Source: Armatimonadota bacterium (GTDB taxonomy: Bacteria; Armatimonadota; JAAZEB01). From it: 5,798 nt of DNA. Numbering within the stretch: position 1 is the stretch's first letter; every line of letters starts with the position of its first letter. Of this stretch, positions 1 to 5,456 are shown piece after piece. A program made the position numbers and the translations under genes. The notes beneath the pieces are model-generated. The model was not told the origin of the DNA and did not search any database. It saw only the letters and a program-made list of their open reading frames with translations. The stretch spans positions 1-5,798 of the forward strand of contig DUUU01000009.1 of the NCBI GenBank assembly GCA_012841485.1. The letters run 5' to 3'.

Positions 1-479
1 TCCATATTGATCCCGGCGTGCGATGAGGCGGCGTTCACCGACGCGCAGAGGTGGGTGGTCTCCGAAAGCACGTCGGGAAGCGACTCGATCAACGTCCGGC
101 TGGCGAGCGTCATCCCCTTTTGCACGTGGGCCGTCCAGCCACCGATGAAATCGACGCCTGCTTCCTCGGCAACCGCGTCGAGCATGCGCGCGAATCGCAG
201 CAGCGTTTCTGGCTCATGCTCTGCCAGAAGGGGCGCCACCGGACTGAGCGCGATGCGCCGGTTGACGATCGGGATGCCATAGCGCTCCACGGCGCGCTGG
301 CACGCCTCCTGGATGCCCCCGGCGTGGCGCAGGATCTTCTCCCGCGCCAGGCGGCAGAGCGTCTCCGGGTCTCGGTCGGCGCACGAGAAGAGATCGATCC
401 CCAGGGTGACGGCACGCACGTCGAGGTGCTCGTTCTGGAGCATGGAAACAGTCGTCAGGATATCCTCGGATGAGAGCAT
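1..479 (-). CDS. DUF711 / UPF0210 (PFL-like) family protein, N-terminal part, cut by window edge
   Basis: The reading frame runs from ATG at 479 through 159 codons and leaves the window without a stop, so about one third of a family of roughly 450 residues is present. I recognise the family from its start (MLSSEDILTTVSMLQNEHLDV, then RAVTLGIDL at about residues 22-30), from GIPIVNRRIALSPV at 68-81, from the glycine-rich FIGGWTAHVQKG at 111-122 and from LCASVNAASSHAGINM at 144-159. These match the UPF0210 pattern, which has a pyruvate-formate-lyase-like fold. Its biochemical function is not established. The family's usual glycine-rich segment reads roughly GGF-S-ALVQKG, so W115 and H118 are small departures (from memory). 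An AAGGGA-type ribosome binding site lies about 6 bases upstream of the ATG. The gene follows the ACT-domain gene on the same strand after 45 bp, the conserved pairing for this family, and the two are probably cotranscribed. Confidence 0.9.
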   Translation of the reverse strand, partial: MLSSEDILTTVSMLQNEHLDVRAVTLGIDLFSCADRDPETLCRLAREKILRHAGGIQEACQRAVERYGIPIVNRRIALSPVAPLLAEHEPETLLRFARMLDAVAEEAGVDFIGGWTAHVQKGMTLASRTLIESLPDVLSETTHLCASVNAASSHAGINM

Positions 480-524
480 CTCTTTCCCTTAGAGCATGGT
501 TGAGGGCAGCGGGCCCCTGGCCCT

Positions 525-1097
525 TTACCGCCGGGCGGAGCGCAGCCGCGCGACGGCATGCACTTCGCTCGTCGCGCGAAAGACGTTTTCATGTTGCAGG
601 CTGGCCGTAATCCCAAACTCCTGCCCCACCGCCTCGATGGCGCTCTGCACCCCGGCGATGTCGAGCGAGGCGGGCACGCGAACGCTCAGGATGAGCACCA
701 AGTTGCCCTCGACGACGTTGGCCGTGAACTCCTCGATGTTGATCCCCTGCTCCGCCAGGTAGCCGGTGACGCGTGCGATGATCCCCGGGCGGTCGCGCCC
801 CAGGACGGCCAGGATGAACGCCTCGCCCCCGCCGGCCACCGCGGGCGGCACCGGCGCATAGGGTGCCACGACGGCCTGCAGCTCTCCCGGGCTGCCCGCG
901 CTCTCGACGCGGCGGCGCACGGTCTCGATCTCCACGCCTTCCGGCAGCGACGCAGAAAGGATGATTGTGAAGTAACCGCGCATGACGGTCTGGTTCAAGT
1001 GGGTGATGTTCGCGCCCAGGTCATAAAGCGCCGAGGAGATCGCGGCGATGATCCCCGCGCGGTCGCGCGCCATCACCGAGACGATGTAATCAGGCAT
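525..1097 (-). CDS. tandem ACT-domain protein (UPF0237 / GcvR-like), 190 aa
   Basis: This is a small soluble protein made of two ACT domains, at about residues 3-75 and 92-170, joined by an Ala/Pro/Gly-rich linker (about 76-91). ACT domains bind amino acids or other small ligands and usually dimerise. Each copy opens with a beta strand and the ligand-loop motif, RDRAGI at 11-16 and RDRPGI at 101-106. The first copy carries QTVMRGYFTIIL (36-47), a hallmark of UPF0237. The second ends with LQHENVF (167-173), like the UPF0237 C-terminus. Ordinary UPF0237 proteins are about 90 residues with one ACT domain, so this looks like an internally duplicated form. Tandem ACT also resembles the glycine-cleavage regulator GcvR. 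The start is supported by GGAGGT at 1101-1106, 3-4 bases before ATG. The gene is followed by the DUF711 gene, its usual partner, for which it is presumably a ligand-sensing subunit (inference). No signal peptide or membrane segment is visible. Confidence 0.9.
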   Translation of the reverse strand: MPDYIVSVMARDRAGIIAAISSALYDLGANITHLNQTVMRGYFTIILSASLPEGVEIETVRRRVESAGSPGELQAVVAPYAPVPPAVAGGGEAFILAVLGRDRPGIIARVTGYLAEQGINIEEFTANVVEGNLVLILSVRVPASLDIAGVQSAIEAVGQEFGITASLQHENVFRATSEVHAVARLRSARR

Positions 1098-1160
1098 GAA
1101 ACCTCCGGCCGCGTGCCCGCCTGGGCGGGGCCTGTCATTCGGCGGCTGCTCTGTAGTGTG

Positions 1161-1190
1161 ACTATGGGCAATCGAGTACGCACGCGTGAA
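1161..1190 (-). promoter_or_regulatory. possible sigma-70-type promoter for the ACT-DUF711 unit
   Basis: Reading the minus strand, TTCACG (1190-1185) is followed after 18 bases by CATAGT (1166-1161). Each matches the -35 and -10 consensus at four of six positions. This would start transcription near 1154 and leave a leader of roughly 55 bases before the ACT gene, with a small CCCGC/GCGGG hairpin at 1116-1129. The match is weak and the region is GC-rich, so it is only a candidate. Confidence 0.22.
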
Positions 1191-1241
1191 GATTCGGCCC
1201 GCGGCAGGAGAGTTCCCCCCGGGCTACCGAACTGGAAGGCA

Positions 1242-1362
1242 GGGCGCCCCCCTGGCGCCTGGAGGCCGGCCGGGAGAGGGCCGTGCCTCGTCGCGAAGAA
1301 CGCCGAGAGGCCGCCACGAGAGGGAATGGCGGCTTCGTTGAGCCAGGAAGAACGCTTCCTGG
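1242..1362 (+). promoter_or_regulatory. highly structured leader of the GH2 gene: four tandem hairpins
   Basis: Four inverted repeats follow each other. Hairpin 1 pairs 1243-1248 with 1254-1259 (GGCGCC arms, loop 1249-1253). Hairpin 2 pairs 1262-1271 with 1279-1289 as ten base pairs with one bulged T at 1284, loop 1272-1278. Hairpin 3 pairs 1307-1316 with 1327-1336 as ten pairs with one G-T wobble, loop 1317-1326. Hairpin 4 pairs 1343-1350 with 1355-1362 as eight perfect pairs with the four-base loop AACG. GAGAGGG occurs at 1274-1280 (partly in the loop of hairpin 2) and at 1318-1324 (wholly in the loop of hairpin 3). It recurs at 1373-1379 as the ribosome binding site. It matches no riboswitch class I recognise. 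It could be a structured regulatory leader or chance folding in GC-rich DNA. Confidence 0.4.
1343..1362. repeat. perfect inverted repeat, CCAGGAAG-4-CTTCCTGG, upstream of the GH2 start
   Basis: Two perfect eight-base arms flank AACG, ending 25 bases before the GH2 start codon and 10 bases before its ribosome binding site. As DNA it has the size and symmetry of an operator for a dimeric repressor; sugar-hydrolase genes are often controlled by LacI- or GntR-type repressors. As RNA it would be a stable stem-loop with a tetraloop. The symmetry centre does not coincide with the CG of the loop, so it is not a classic LacI-type site. Confidence 0.45.
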
Positions 1363-1372
1363 GGATACGCAA

Positions 1373-1380
1373 GAGAGGGG
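1373..1380 (+). promoter_or_regulatory. ribosome binding site that decides the GH2 start
   Basis: GAGAGGGG ends seven bases before ATG 1388, a normal Shine-Dalgarno distance. The in-frame upstream GTG at 1283 lies inside a hairpin, and the extra residues it would add show no similarity to GH2 proteins. Start 1388 is therefore preferred. Confidence 0.7.
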
Positions 1381-1387
1381 TTCGGTG

Positions 1388-3148
1388 ATGGATCTGCCAA
1401 GGGCGGAGTATCCGCGACCGCAGTTCGTGCGCAGCGACTGGCTGTGCCTCAATGGCGAGTGGGAGTTTGAGGTGGATGCCGGCGACTCCGGCCTGGAGCG
1501 CGGTTTGCGCGAGCGCCCTCTTGCCGGGCGCATCCTCGTGCCGTTCTGCCCCGAATCGACGCTGTCTGGAATCGGGAACACCGACTTCCTCAACGCCGTC
1601 TGGTACCGCCGCGCGGTCGAGATTCCCGGGGCGTGGAAAGGCCGGAAGGTACTCCTCCACTTCCAGGCGGTTGATTACGATGCCACCGTGTGGGTCAACG
1701 GCGTCGAGGTCGGCCGGCACCGAGGTGGCTTCAGCCCCTTCACGTGTGACCTGAGCGGCGTCGTCGGGCCAGGGGAGAAGGCCGTCATCGTGGTCCGCGC
1801 TCGCGATGCCGCCCGCGCCGCCCAGCCCCGAGGGAAGCAATCTCCCCGCTACGAGAACTTCGGGTGCCACTACACGCGCACGACGGGGATCTGGCAGACC
1901 GTCTGGATGGAGCCGGTCCCGGAGTGCGCCCTGCGCCGGCCCCGGCTGACGCCGGACGTGGCAGGGAGCATGATCCGCTTGGAGCAGCCGATCTCCGCCA
2001 ACCGCCCCGGCCTCCGCCTGCGCGCCGCGCTCAAGGCGAATGGCCAGGTCGTCTGCACCGCCGAGTGCGCCGCCGACCTCGACCTCGCCCCGCGCCTCGA
2101 CCTGGCGATCCCCGCCGAGCACCGCCGCCTCTGGTCGCCTTCCGACCCGTTCCTCTACGACATCGAGATCGAGCTCCTCGATTCCAACGGGGAGGTGATC
2201 GATTCGGCGTCCAGCTATGCCGGCCTCCGCAGCGTGAGCATCGACGGCAAGGCGGTGAAGATCAACGGCGAGGTGATCTTCCAGCGCCTGGTGCTGGATC
2301 AGGGCTACTATCCCGACGGCATCCTCACCGCGCCAACCGACGAGGCTTTGCGCCGTGACATCGAGCTGAGCATGGCGGCCGGCTTCAATGGCGCCCGCCT
2401 CCATCAGAAGGTGTTCGAGGAGCGCTTCCTCTATCACGCCGACCGACTGGGCTACCTGGTCTGGGGCGAGTTCGGCGATTGGGGCATCGACCGCGACCGC
2501 CCGGAGGCGACCTACATCACGCAGTGGCTCGAAGTCCTGGAGCGCGACTACTCGCATCCGTCGATCATCGGGTGGTGCCCCTTGAACGAGACAGGCCAGC
2601 CCATCGGCGACGCGATCTCCGGGCTGAGCGACCTCACTCGCGGCATGTTCCTCGCCACCAAGGCGATGGACACCACGCGCCCGGTCCTCGATGCCTCCGG
2701 CTACTCGCACCGCGTGCCGGAATCCGATATCTATGACAGCCACGACTACGAACAGGACCCGGAGAAGCTGCGCCAGCGCCAAGCCGGCCTGGCCGAGGGG
2801 AAGCCGTTCCAGAATGGCCCCAGCGACCGACCCTGGTCGATCCCCTACCGGGGGCAGCCCTACTTCGTGAGCGAATTTGGGGGGATCTGGTGGAACCCCG
2901 AAGCGAGGCCGGGCGAGGATTCGTGGGGATATGGCGAGCGCCCGAAGAGCCTGGAGGAGTTCTATGAGCGCTTCGAAGGGCTCTGCGCCGTGCTCCTCGA
3001 CAACCCGCTGATGTTTGGCTACTGCTATACCCAGCTCACCGACGTCTATCAGGAGCAAAACGGGATCTACACCTTCGACCGGCGCCCGAAGTTCGATCTC
3101 GAGCGGATCCGCCGGGCACAGACGCGCAAGGCCGCGATCGAGAAGTGA
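1388..3148 (+). CDS. glycoside hydrolase family 2 protein (beta-galactosidase/beta-glucuronidase type), 586 aa
   Basis: This is a retaining glycosidase that removes terminal sugars, probably a beta-galactoside, beta-glucuronide or related unit; the exact substrate cannot be read from sequence. The order is an N-terminal jelly-roll sugar-binding domain (about residues 15-178, with LNGEWEFEV at 21-29, VWVNGVEVGRHRGGFSPF at 101-118 and HYTRTTGIWQTVWME at 161-175), an Ig-like domain (about 180-280) and a TIM-barrel catalytic domain (about 283-575). The predicted acid/base is E401 in PLNETGQP and the nucleophile is E496 in FVSEFGG, so both catalytic residues are present. HQK at 339-341 is a further family landmark. 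Length fits the short three-domain GH2 subgroup, not the 1000-residue LacZ type. There is no signal peptide, so it is probably cytosolic. It stands alone on its strand, with no transporter or regulator visible in the window. The preceding leader has strong hairpins and a possible operator. Confidence 0.95.
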   Translation: MDLPRAEYPRPQFVRSDWLCLNGEWEFEVDAGDSGLERGLRERPLAGRILVPFCPESTLSGIGNTDFLNAVWYRRAVEIPGAWKGRKVLLHFQAVDYDATVWVNGVEVGRHRGGFSPFTCDLSGVVGPGEKAVIVVRARDAARAAQPRGKQSPRYENFGCHYTRTTGIWQTVWMEPVPECALRRPRLTPDVAGSMIRLEQPISANRPGLRLRAALKANGQVVCTAECAADLDLAPRLDLAIPAEHRRLWSPSDPFLYDIEIELLDSNGEVIDSASSYAGLRSVSIDGKAVKINGEVIFQRLVLDQGYYPDGILTAPTDEALRRDIELSMAAGFNGARLHQKVFEERFLYHADRLGYLVWGEFGDWGIDRDRPEATYITQWLEVLERDYSHPSIIGWCPLNETGQPIGDAISGLSDLTRGMFLATKAMDTTRPVLDASGYSHRVPESDIYDSHDYEQDPEKLRQRQAGLAEGKPFQNGPSDRPWSIPYRGQPYFVSEFGGIWWNPEARPGEDSWGYGERPKSLEEFYERFEGLCAVLLDNPLMFGYCYTQLTDVYQEQNGIYTFDRRPKFDLERIRRAQTRKAAIEK

Positions 3149-3163
3149 GACGATAAACACCAA

Positions 3164-3197
3164 GGGGCCCGCGCCATCGCGGCGGCGCGCGGGCCCC
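3164..3197. terminator. GC-rich hairpin between convergent GH2 and pilin-like genes, probable terminator
   Basis: The arms 3164-3174 (GGGGCCCGCGC) and 3187-3197 (GCGCGGGCCCC) pair perfectly over eleven bases around a twelve-base loop. The hairpin begins 15 bases after the GH2 stop and lies 21 bases beyond the pilin-gene stop. In the pilin-gene direction the stem is followed by TTGGTGTTTAT, which is T-rich, as in an intrinsic terminator. In the GH2 direction there is no T run, so termination there would be weaker or Rho-assisted. The site is well placed to serve both convergent genes. Confidence 0.75.
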
Positions 3198-3218
3198 CTC
3201 ACCGAAAGTGTCCAGGAG

Positions 3219-3881
3219 CTACGGATTGGTCCCGGTGTAGGCGCCGTTCCAGTAGCGGCTGTTTAGGCTGTACGGCGGGACGCTTTTGGCCGGCATCCAC
3301 TTGGCATGGCCATCGCAGAAGAGGCTCGTCAGGCCGTCGCCGTGCCGCGGAACCATGGGATAGGCCGCGGAGCCGAGCATCTCTTCATTGGTACCACCGG
3401 GATCGCCATCCAGGACGTAGGAGTCGCCGCCACCCGCCTCTGCCAGGAACATCGTCTCGGACGGGTTGGTGATCGTTGCCAGCGCCTCTTCCTTTTGAAA
3501 GGTGTTCATCCCGTAGGACATCTCGCCCGTGTAGGTGCCCGTCCACTTTTTGGGATCACTGGGGCAGACGTATACCCCTGTGTTCTTCACGTAAGGATAG
3601 AGCAGCGTAGGCCACAACACCGCGCCCGTATGCTGATTCCCGTTGGGCAACGTGTAGGTCGTGCTGCCACCGTTGGAGGTCGGCGGGAGCACTTCGTCGT
3701 AGTCCTGCGCGTACTGCATCACCGCCAGTCCCAGCTGTTTCATGTTGGACAGGCAGTTTGCCTTGCGCGCGTTCTCTCGCGCACGCGCGAACACGGGAAA
3801 CAGAATTGCCGCAAGTATAGCGATTATCGCTATGACGACCAGCAACTCAATGAGCGTAAAACCGTACTGCTTTCTGTTCAC
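3219..3881 (-). CDS. prepilin-type N-terminal cleavage/methylation protein with H-X9-DG C-terminal motif (DUF1559 type), 220 aa
   Basis: This is a type IV pilin-like (pseudopilin) protein. From GTG 3881 it has a short leader ending in G7, then [20 protein letters not shown] with the conserved Glu at position +5 after cleavage. A prepilin peptidase would cut after G7, leaving a single N-terminal membrane helix (about residues 8-29). It continues with [24 protein letters not shown], the usual continuation in DUF1559 proteins. Near the end is H180 followed nine residues later by D190-G191, the 'processing-associated H-X9-DG' motif. The middle is an extracytoplasmic domain with acidic Gly/Asp turns. 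The family is abundant in Planctomycetota and Armatimonadota; individual roles are mostly unknown. GTG is chosen because it gives a normal short leader and has AGGAG upstream (3893-3897, 11 bases away). An ATG at 3905 would add eight residues but has no ribosome binding site. No secretion or pilus assembly genes are adjacent. Confidence 0.93.
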   Translation of the reverse strand: MNRKQYGFTLIELLVVIAIIAILAAILFPVFARARENARKANCLSNMKQLGLAVMQYAQDYDEVLPPTSNGGSTTYTLPNGNQHTGAVLWPTLLYPYVKNTGVYVCPSDPKKWTGTYTGEMSYGMNTFQKEEALATITNPSETMFLAEAGGGDSYVLDGDPGGTNEEMLGSAAYPMVPRHGDGLTSLFCDGHAKWMPAKSVPPYSLNSRYWNGAYTGTNP

Positions 3882-4162
3882 TCCGAAGATTTCTCCTCTC
3901 CCCATGGAACACCGGCAGGCCCGGACGCCTGAAACCCGGTTCGTTCCTTTGCGGAAGACCTCACAGAGAGAGTTCGCGCTTCAGGGGAGGCTTCCTTCAT
4001 GTGCGTGCTCATCGCCTTCCTGTAGCGAGGAGTATGCGGGCGCTGCAGAGAAGTCTCTTCTACACGGGCCGTCCGCACATCCACCGGTCGGCCATATGAG
4101 TTCGCGTTGGTGCGCGGCTTTCCCGCCAACTTCCAGGAGCCGCGCTTGGAGGATAGCAAAGC
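3882..4162. other. divergent intergenic region between the pilin-like gene and serS
   Basis: This stretch of about 280 bases must hold both promoters, but I see no convincing -35/-10 pair or sigma-54 site on either strand. It holds the AGGAG ribosome binding site of the pilin-like gene, a 9-base direct repeat GAGTTCGCG (3970-3978 and 4099-4107) of doubtful meaning, a weak CCTGAA/TTCAGG inverted repeat (3928-3933 and 3980-3985), and the alternative hairpins directly before serS. No small gene with a good start and ribosome binding site was found. Confidence 0.5.
4106..4145 (+). promoter_or_regulatory. two mutually exclusive hairpins just upstream of serS
   Basis: Structure A pairs GTTGG 4106-4110 with CCAAC 4126-4130, topped by CGG/CCG (4115-4117 and 4123-4125) around CTTTC, with a four-base bulge on the 5' side. 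Structure B pairs GCGCGGCT 4112-4119 with AGCCGCGC 4138-4145, eight perfect pairs ending two bases before the ribosome binding site GGAGGA (4148-4153). The two share bases and cannot coexist. The bulged shape of A recalls a T-box antiterminator, but the conserved UGGNACC core is not present. There is also no T run after B. Regulation is therefore only a possibility. Confidence 0.28.
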
Positions 4163-5416
4163 ATGTTGGATCCGAGATGGATACGGGAGAATACCGAAGA
4201 GGTGCGGCGCAACCTGGAGAGGCGTCGCGTGACGTTGAACCTGGATGCGTGGCTGCAGCTCGACCAGCGCCGCACGCAGACGTTGCAGAAGGTGGAGGCG
4301 CTGCGGGCGGAACGGAAGGCTGGCTCTAAAGGGAAGCCGACCGAAGAGCAGCGCGAGCGGTTGCGTGCTCTCGGCGACCAGATCGCTCGGGCGGAAGCCG
4401 ACCTCCAGGCGATTGAGGCCGAGTGGCGCGATCTGTTGGAGCAGATCCCCAATCTGACGCACCCGGACGTGCCAGAAGGCGGCGAGGAGGACTTCCGCAT
4501 CCTCCAGGTGGTGGGCGAGCCGACCCAATTCCCCTTCGTCCCCAAGGACCACGTGGAGCTGGGCGAAGCGGCCGACCTCATCGACTTTCGCCATGCCGCG
4601 GAGGTAGCCGGATCTGGCTTTTACTATCTCAAGGGCGGGTTGGTGGCGCTCGACCTGGCGCTTCAGCAGTATGCCTTCCATCAGGTGCTGCAGGAGGGCT
4701 TCCTTCCGATGGTGACGCCGGATCTCGCCCGGCAGGAGGTCCTCAAGGGCATTGGCTTCAACCCCAGGGGTCAGGAGAAGCAGATTTACAACATCGAGGA
4801 GAGTGACCTCTCGCTGATCGCCACGGCGGAGATCACCCTGGGCGGCTACCACATGAACGAGATCCTGGCTGAGGATGCCCTGCCAAAGGCCTACGCCGGG
4901 CTCTCGCATTGCTTCCGCACCGAGGCCGGCTCCTACGGTCGCGAGAGCCGCGGCCTCTATCGCGTCCACCAATTCAGCAAGGTGGAGATGTTCGTCTTCT
5001 GCCGCCCGGAGGATTCCGATGCCTGGCATGAGCGCCTGCGCGACATCGAGGTGAAGATCTTCAAGGGCCTGGGTCTCCCCTTCCGAGTCATCGACACCGC
5101 CGCGGGAGATTTGGGCGCGCCCGCCTATCGGAAGTATGATCTGGAGGCGTGGCTCCCTGGCCGCGGCAAGTACGGCGAAGTCACATCCACCTCCAACACG
5201 ACCGACTACCAGGCGCGTCGTCTCAACATTCGCTTCCGGCGCAGCGAGGGCGGCAAGGTGGAGTTCGTCCACACCCTCAACGGCACCGCCATCGCCACCA
5301 GCCGGGCGATTCTGGCCATCATGGAAAACTATCAGCAGGAGGACGGCAGCATTCGCGTGCCAGAGGTGTTGGTTCCTTATATGGGTGTGGAGGTCATCGC
5401 GGGTCCGGGAGCATAG
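4163..5416 (+). CDS. serS: serine--tRNA ligase (seryl-tRNA synthetase), 417 aa
   Basis: This enzyme charges tRNA-Ser (and tRNA-Sec where present) with serine using ATP, in the cytosol as a homodimer. The N-terminal part (about residues 28-100) is the long antiparallel coiled coil that grips the tRNA variable arm, with its turn near the Lys/Gly-rich segment around residue 52-57. The class II catalytic domain follows. It contains the serine-pocket TAE at 221-223, motif 2 with FRTEAGSYGRESRGLYRVHQF from residue 251 and ATP-contacting R252, and motif 3 LNGTAIATSRAI around N373-R381. It ends with IRVPEVLVPYMG. Length is normal and no key element is missing. Ribosome binding site GGAGGA (4148-4153) lies nine bases before ATG. 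The catalytic part reads like the subtype seen in plant organelles and some bacteria (HCFRTEAG, FCRPEDSDAWHE, DLGAPAYRKYDLEAW). A GNAT acetyltransferase gene begins 40 bp downstream on the same strand. Confidence 0.98.
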   Translation: MLDPRWIRENTEEVRRNLERRRVTLNLDAWLQLDQRRTQTLQKVEALRAERKAGSKGKPTEEQRERLRALGDQIARAEADLQAIEAEWRDLLEQIPNLTHPDVPEGGEEDFRILQVVGEPTQFPFVPKDHVELGEAADLIDFRHAAEVAGSGFYYLKGGLVALDLALQQYAFHQVLQEGFLPMVTPDLARQEVLKGIGFNPRGQEKQIYNIEESDLSLIATAEITLGGYHMNEILAEDALPKAYAGLSHCFRTEAGSYGRESRGLYRVHQFSKVEMFVFCRPEDSDAWHERLRDIEVKIFKGLGLPFRVIDTAAGDLGAPAYRKYDLEAWLPGRGKYGEVTSTSNTTDYQARRLNIRFRRSEGGKVEFVHTLNGTAIATSRAILAIMENYQQEDGSIRVPEVLVPYMGVEVIAGPGA

Positions 5417-5456
5417 GCCCGCAAAACAGGCGCGCGGCGCCACGGAGGCAGATGCG

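Noticed and set aside
51..473. Plus-strand frame of 140 codons opposite the DUF711 gene
   Set aside because: The minus strand here encodes a clear DUF711 N-terminus, and the plus-strand product has no motif.
1283..1387. N-terminal extension of the GH2 protein from GTG 1283
   Set aside because: There is no ribosome binding site at the right distance, the codon sits inside a hairpin, and the added residues are Arg/Gly-rich without similarity to GH2. ATG 1388 has a good site.
558..1388. Plus-strand frame of 276 codons across the ACT gene and the intergenic region
   Set aside because: It is opposite the recognisable tandem ACT protein, is rich in His, Arg and Asp as shadow frames are, and has no ribosome binding site.
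1073..3202. Open frame of 709 codons on the minus strand covering the GH2 gene
   Set aside because: It lies antisense to a gene with clear GH2 domains and both catalytic residues. Its composition (Val, Ala, Arg, Asp rich, no motif) is what high third-position GC gives on the opposite strand.
3817..3833. Palindrome ATAGCGAT-T-ATCGCTAT
   Set aside because: It lies in codons for the alternating Ile-Ala stretch of the pilin membrane helix, which naturally produces such symmetry, so an operator is not needed to explain it.
3970..4107. Direct repeat GAGTTCGCG (two copies 129 bases apart)
   Set aside because: Nine bases with no third copy or regular spacing is too little to call a repeat element or attachment site.
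4099..4145. Classic T-box riboswitch for serS
   Set aside because: The TTGGTGCGCGG stretch only loosely resembles the T-box core. The UGGNACC bulge is not intact, no T run follows, and I could not identify a specifier stem.
3878..5443. Open frame of 521 codons on the minus strand covering serS
   Set aside because: It is antisense to an intact seryl-tRNA synthetase and has no recognisable domain; it is a GC-rich shadow frame.
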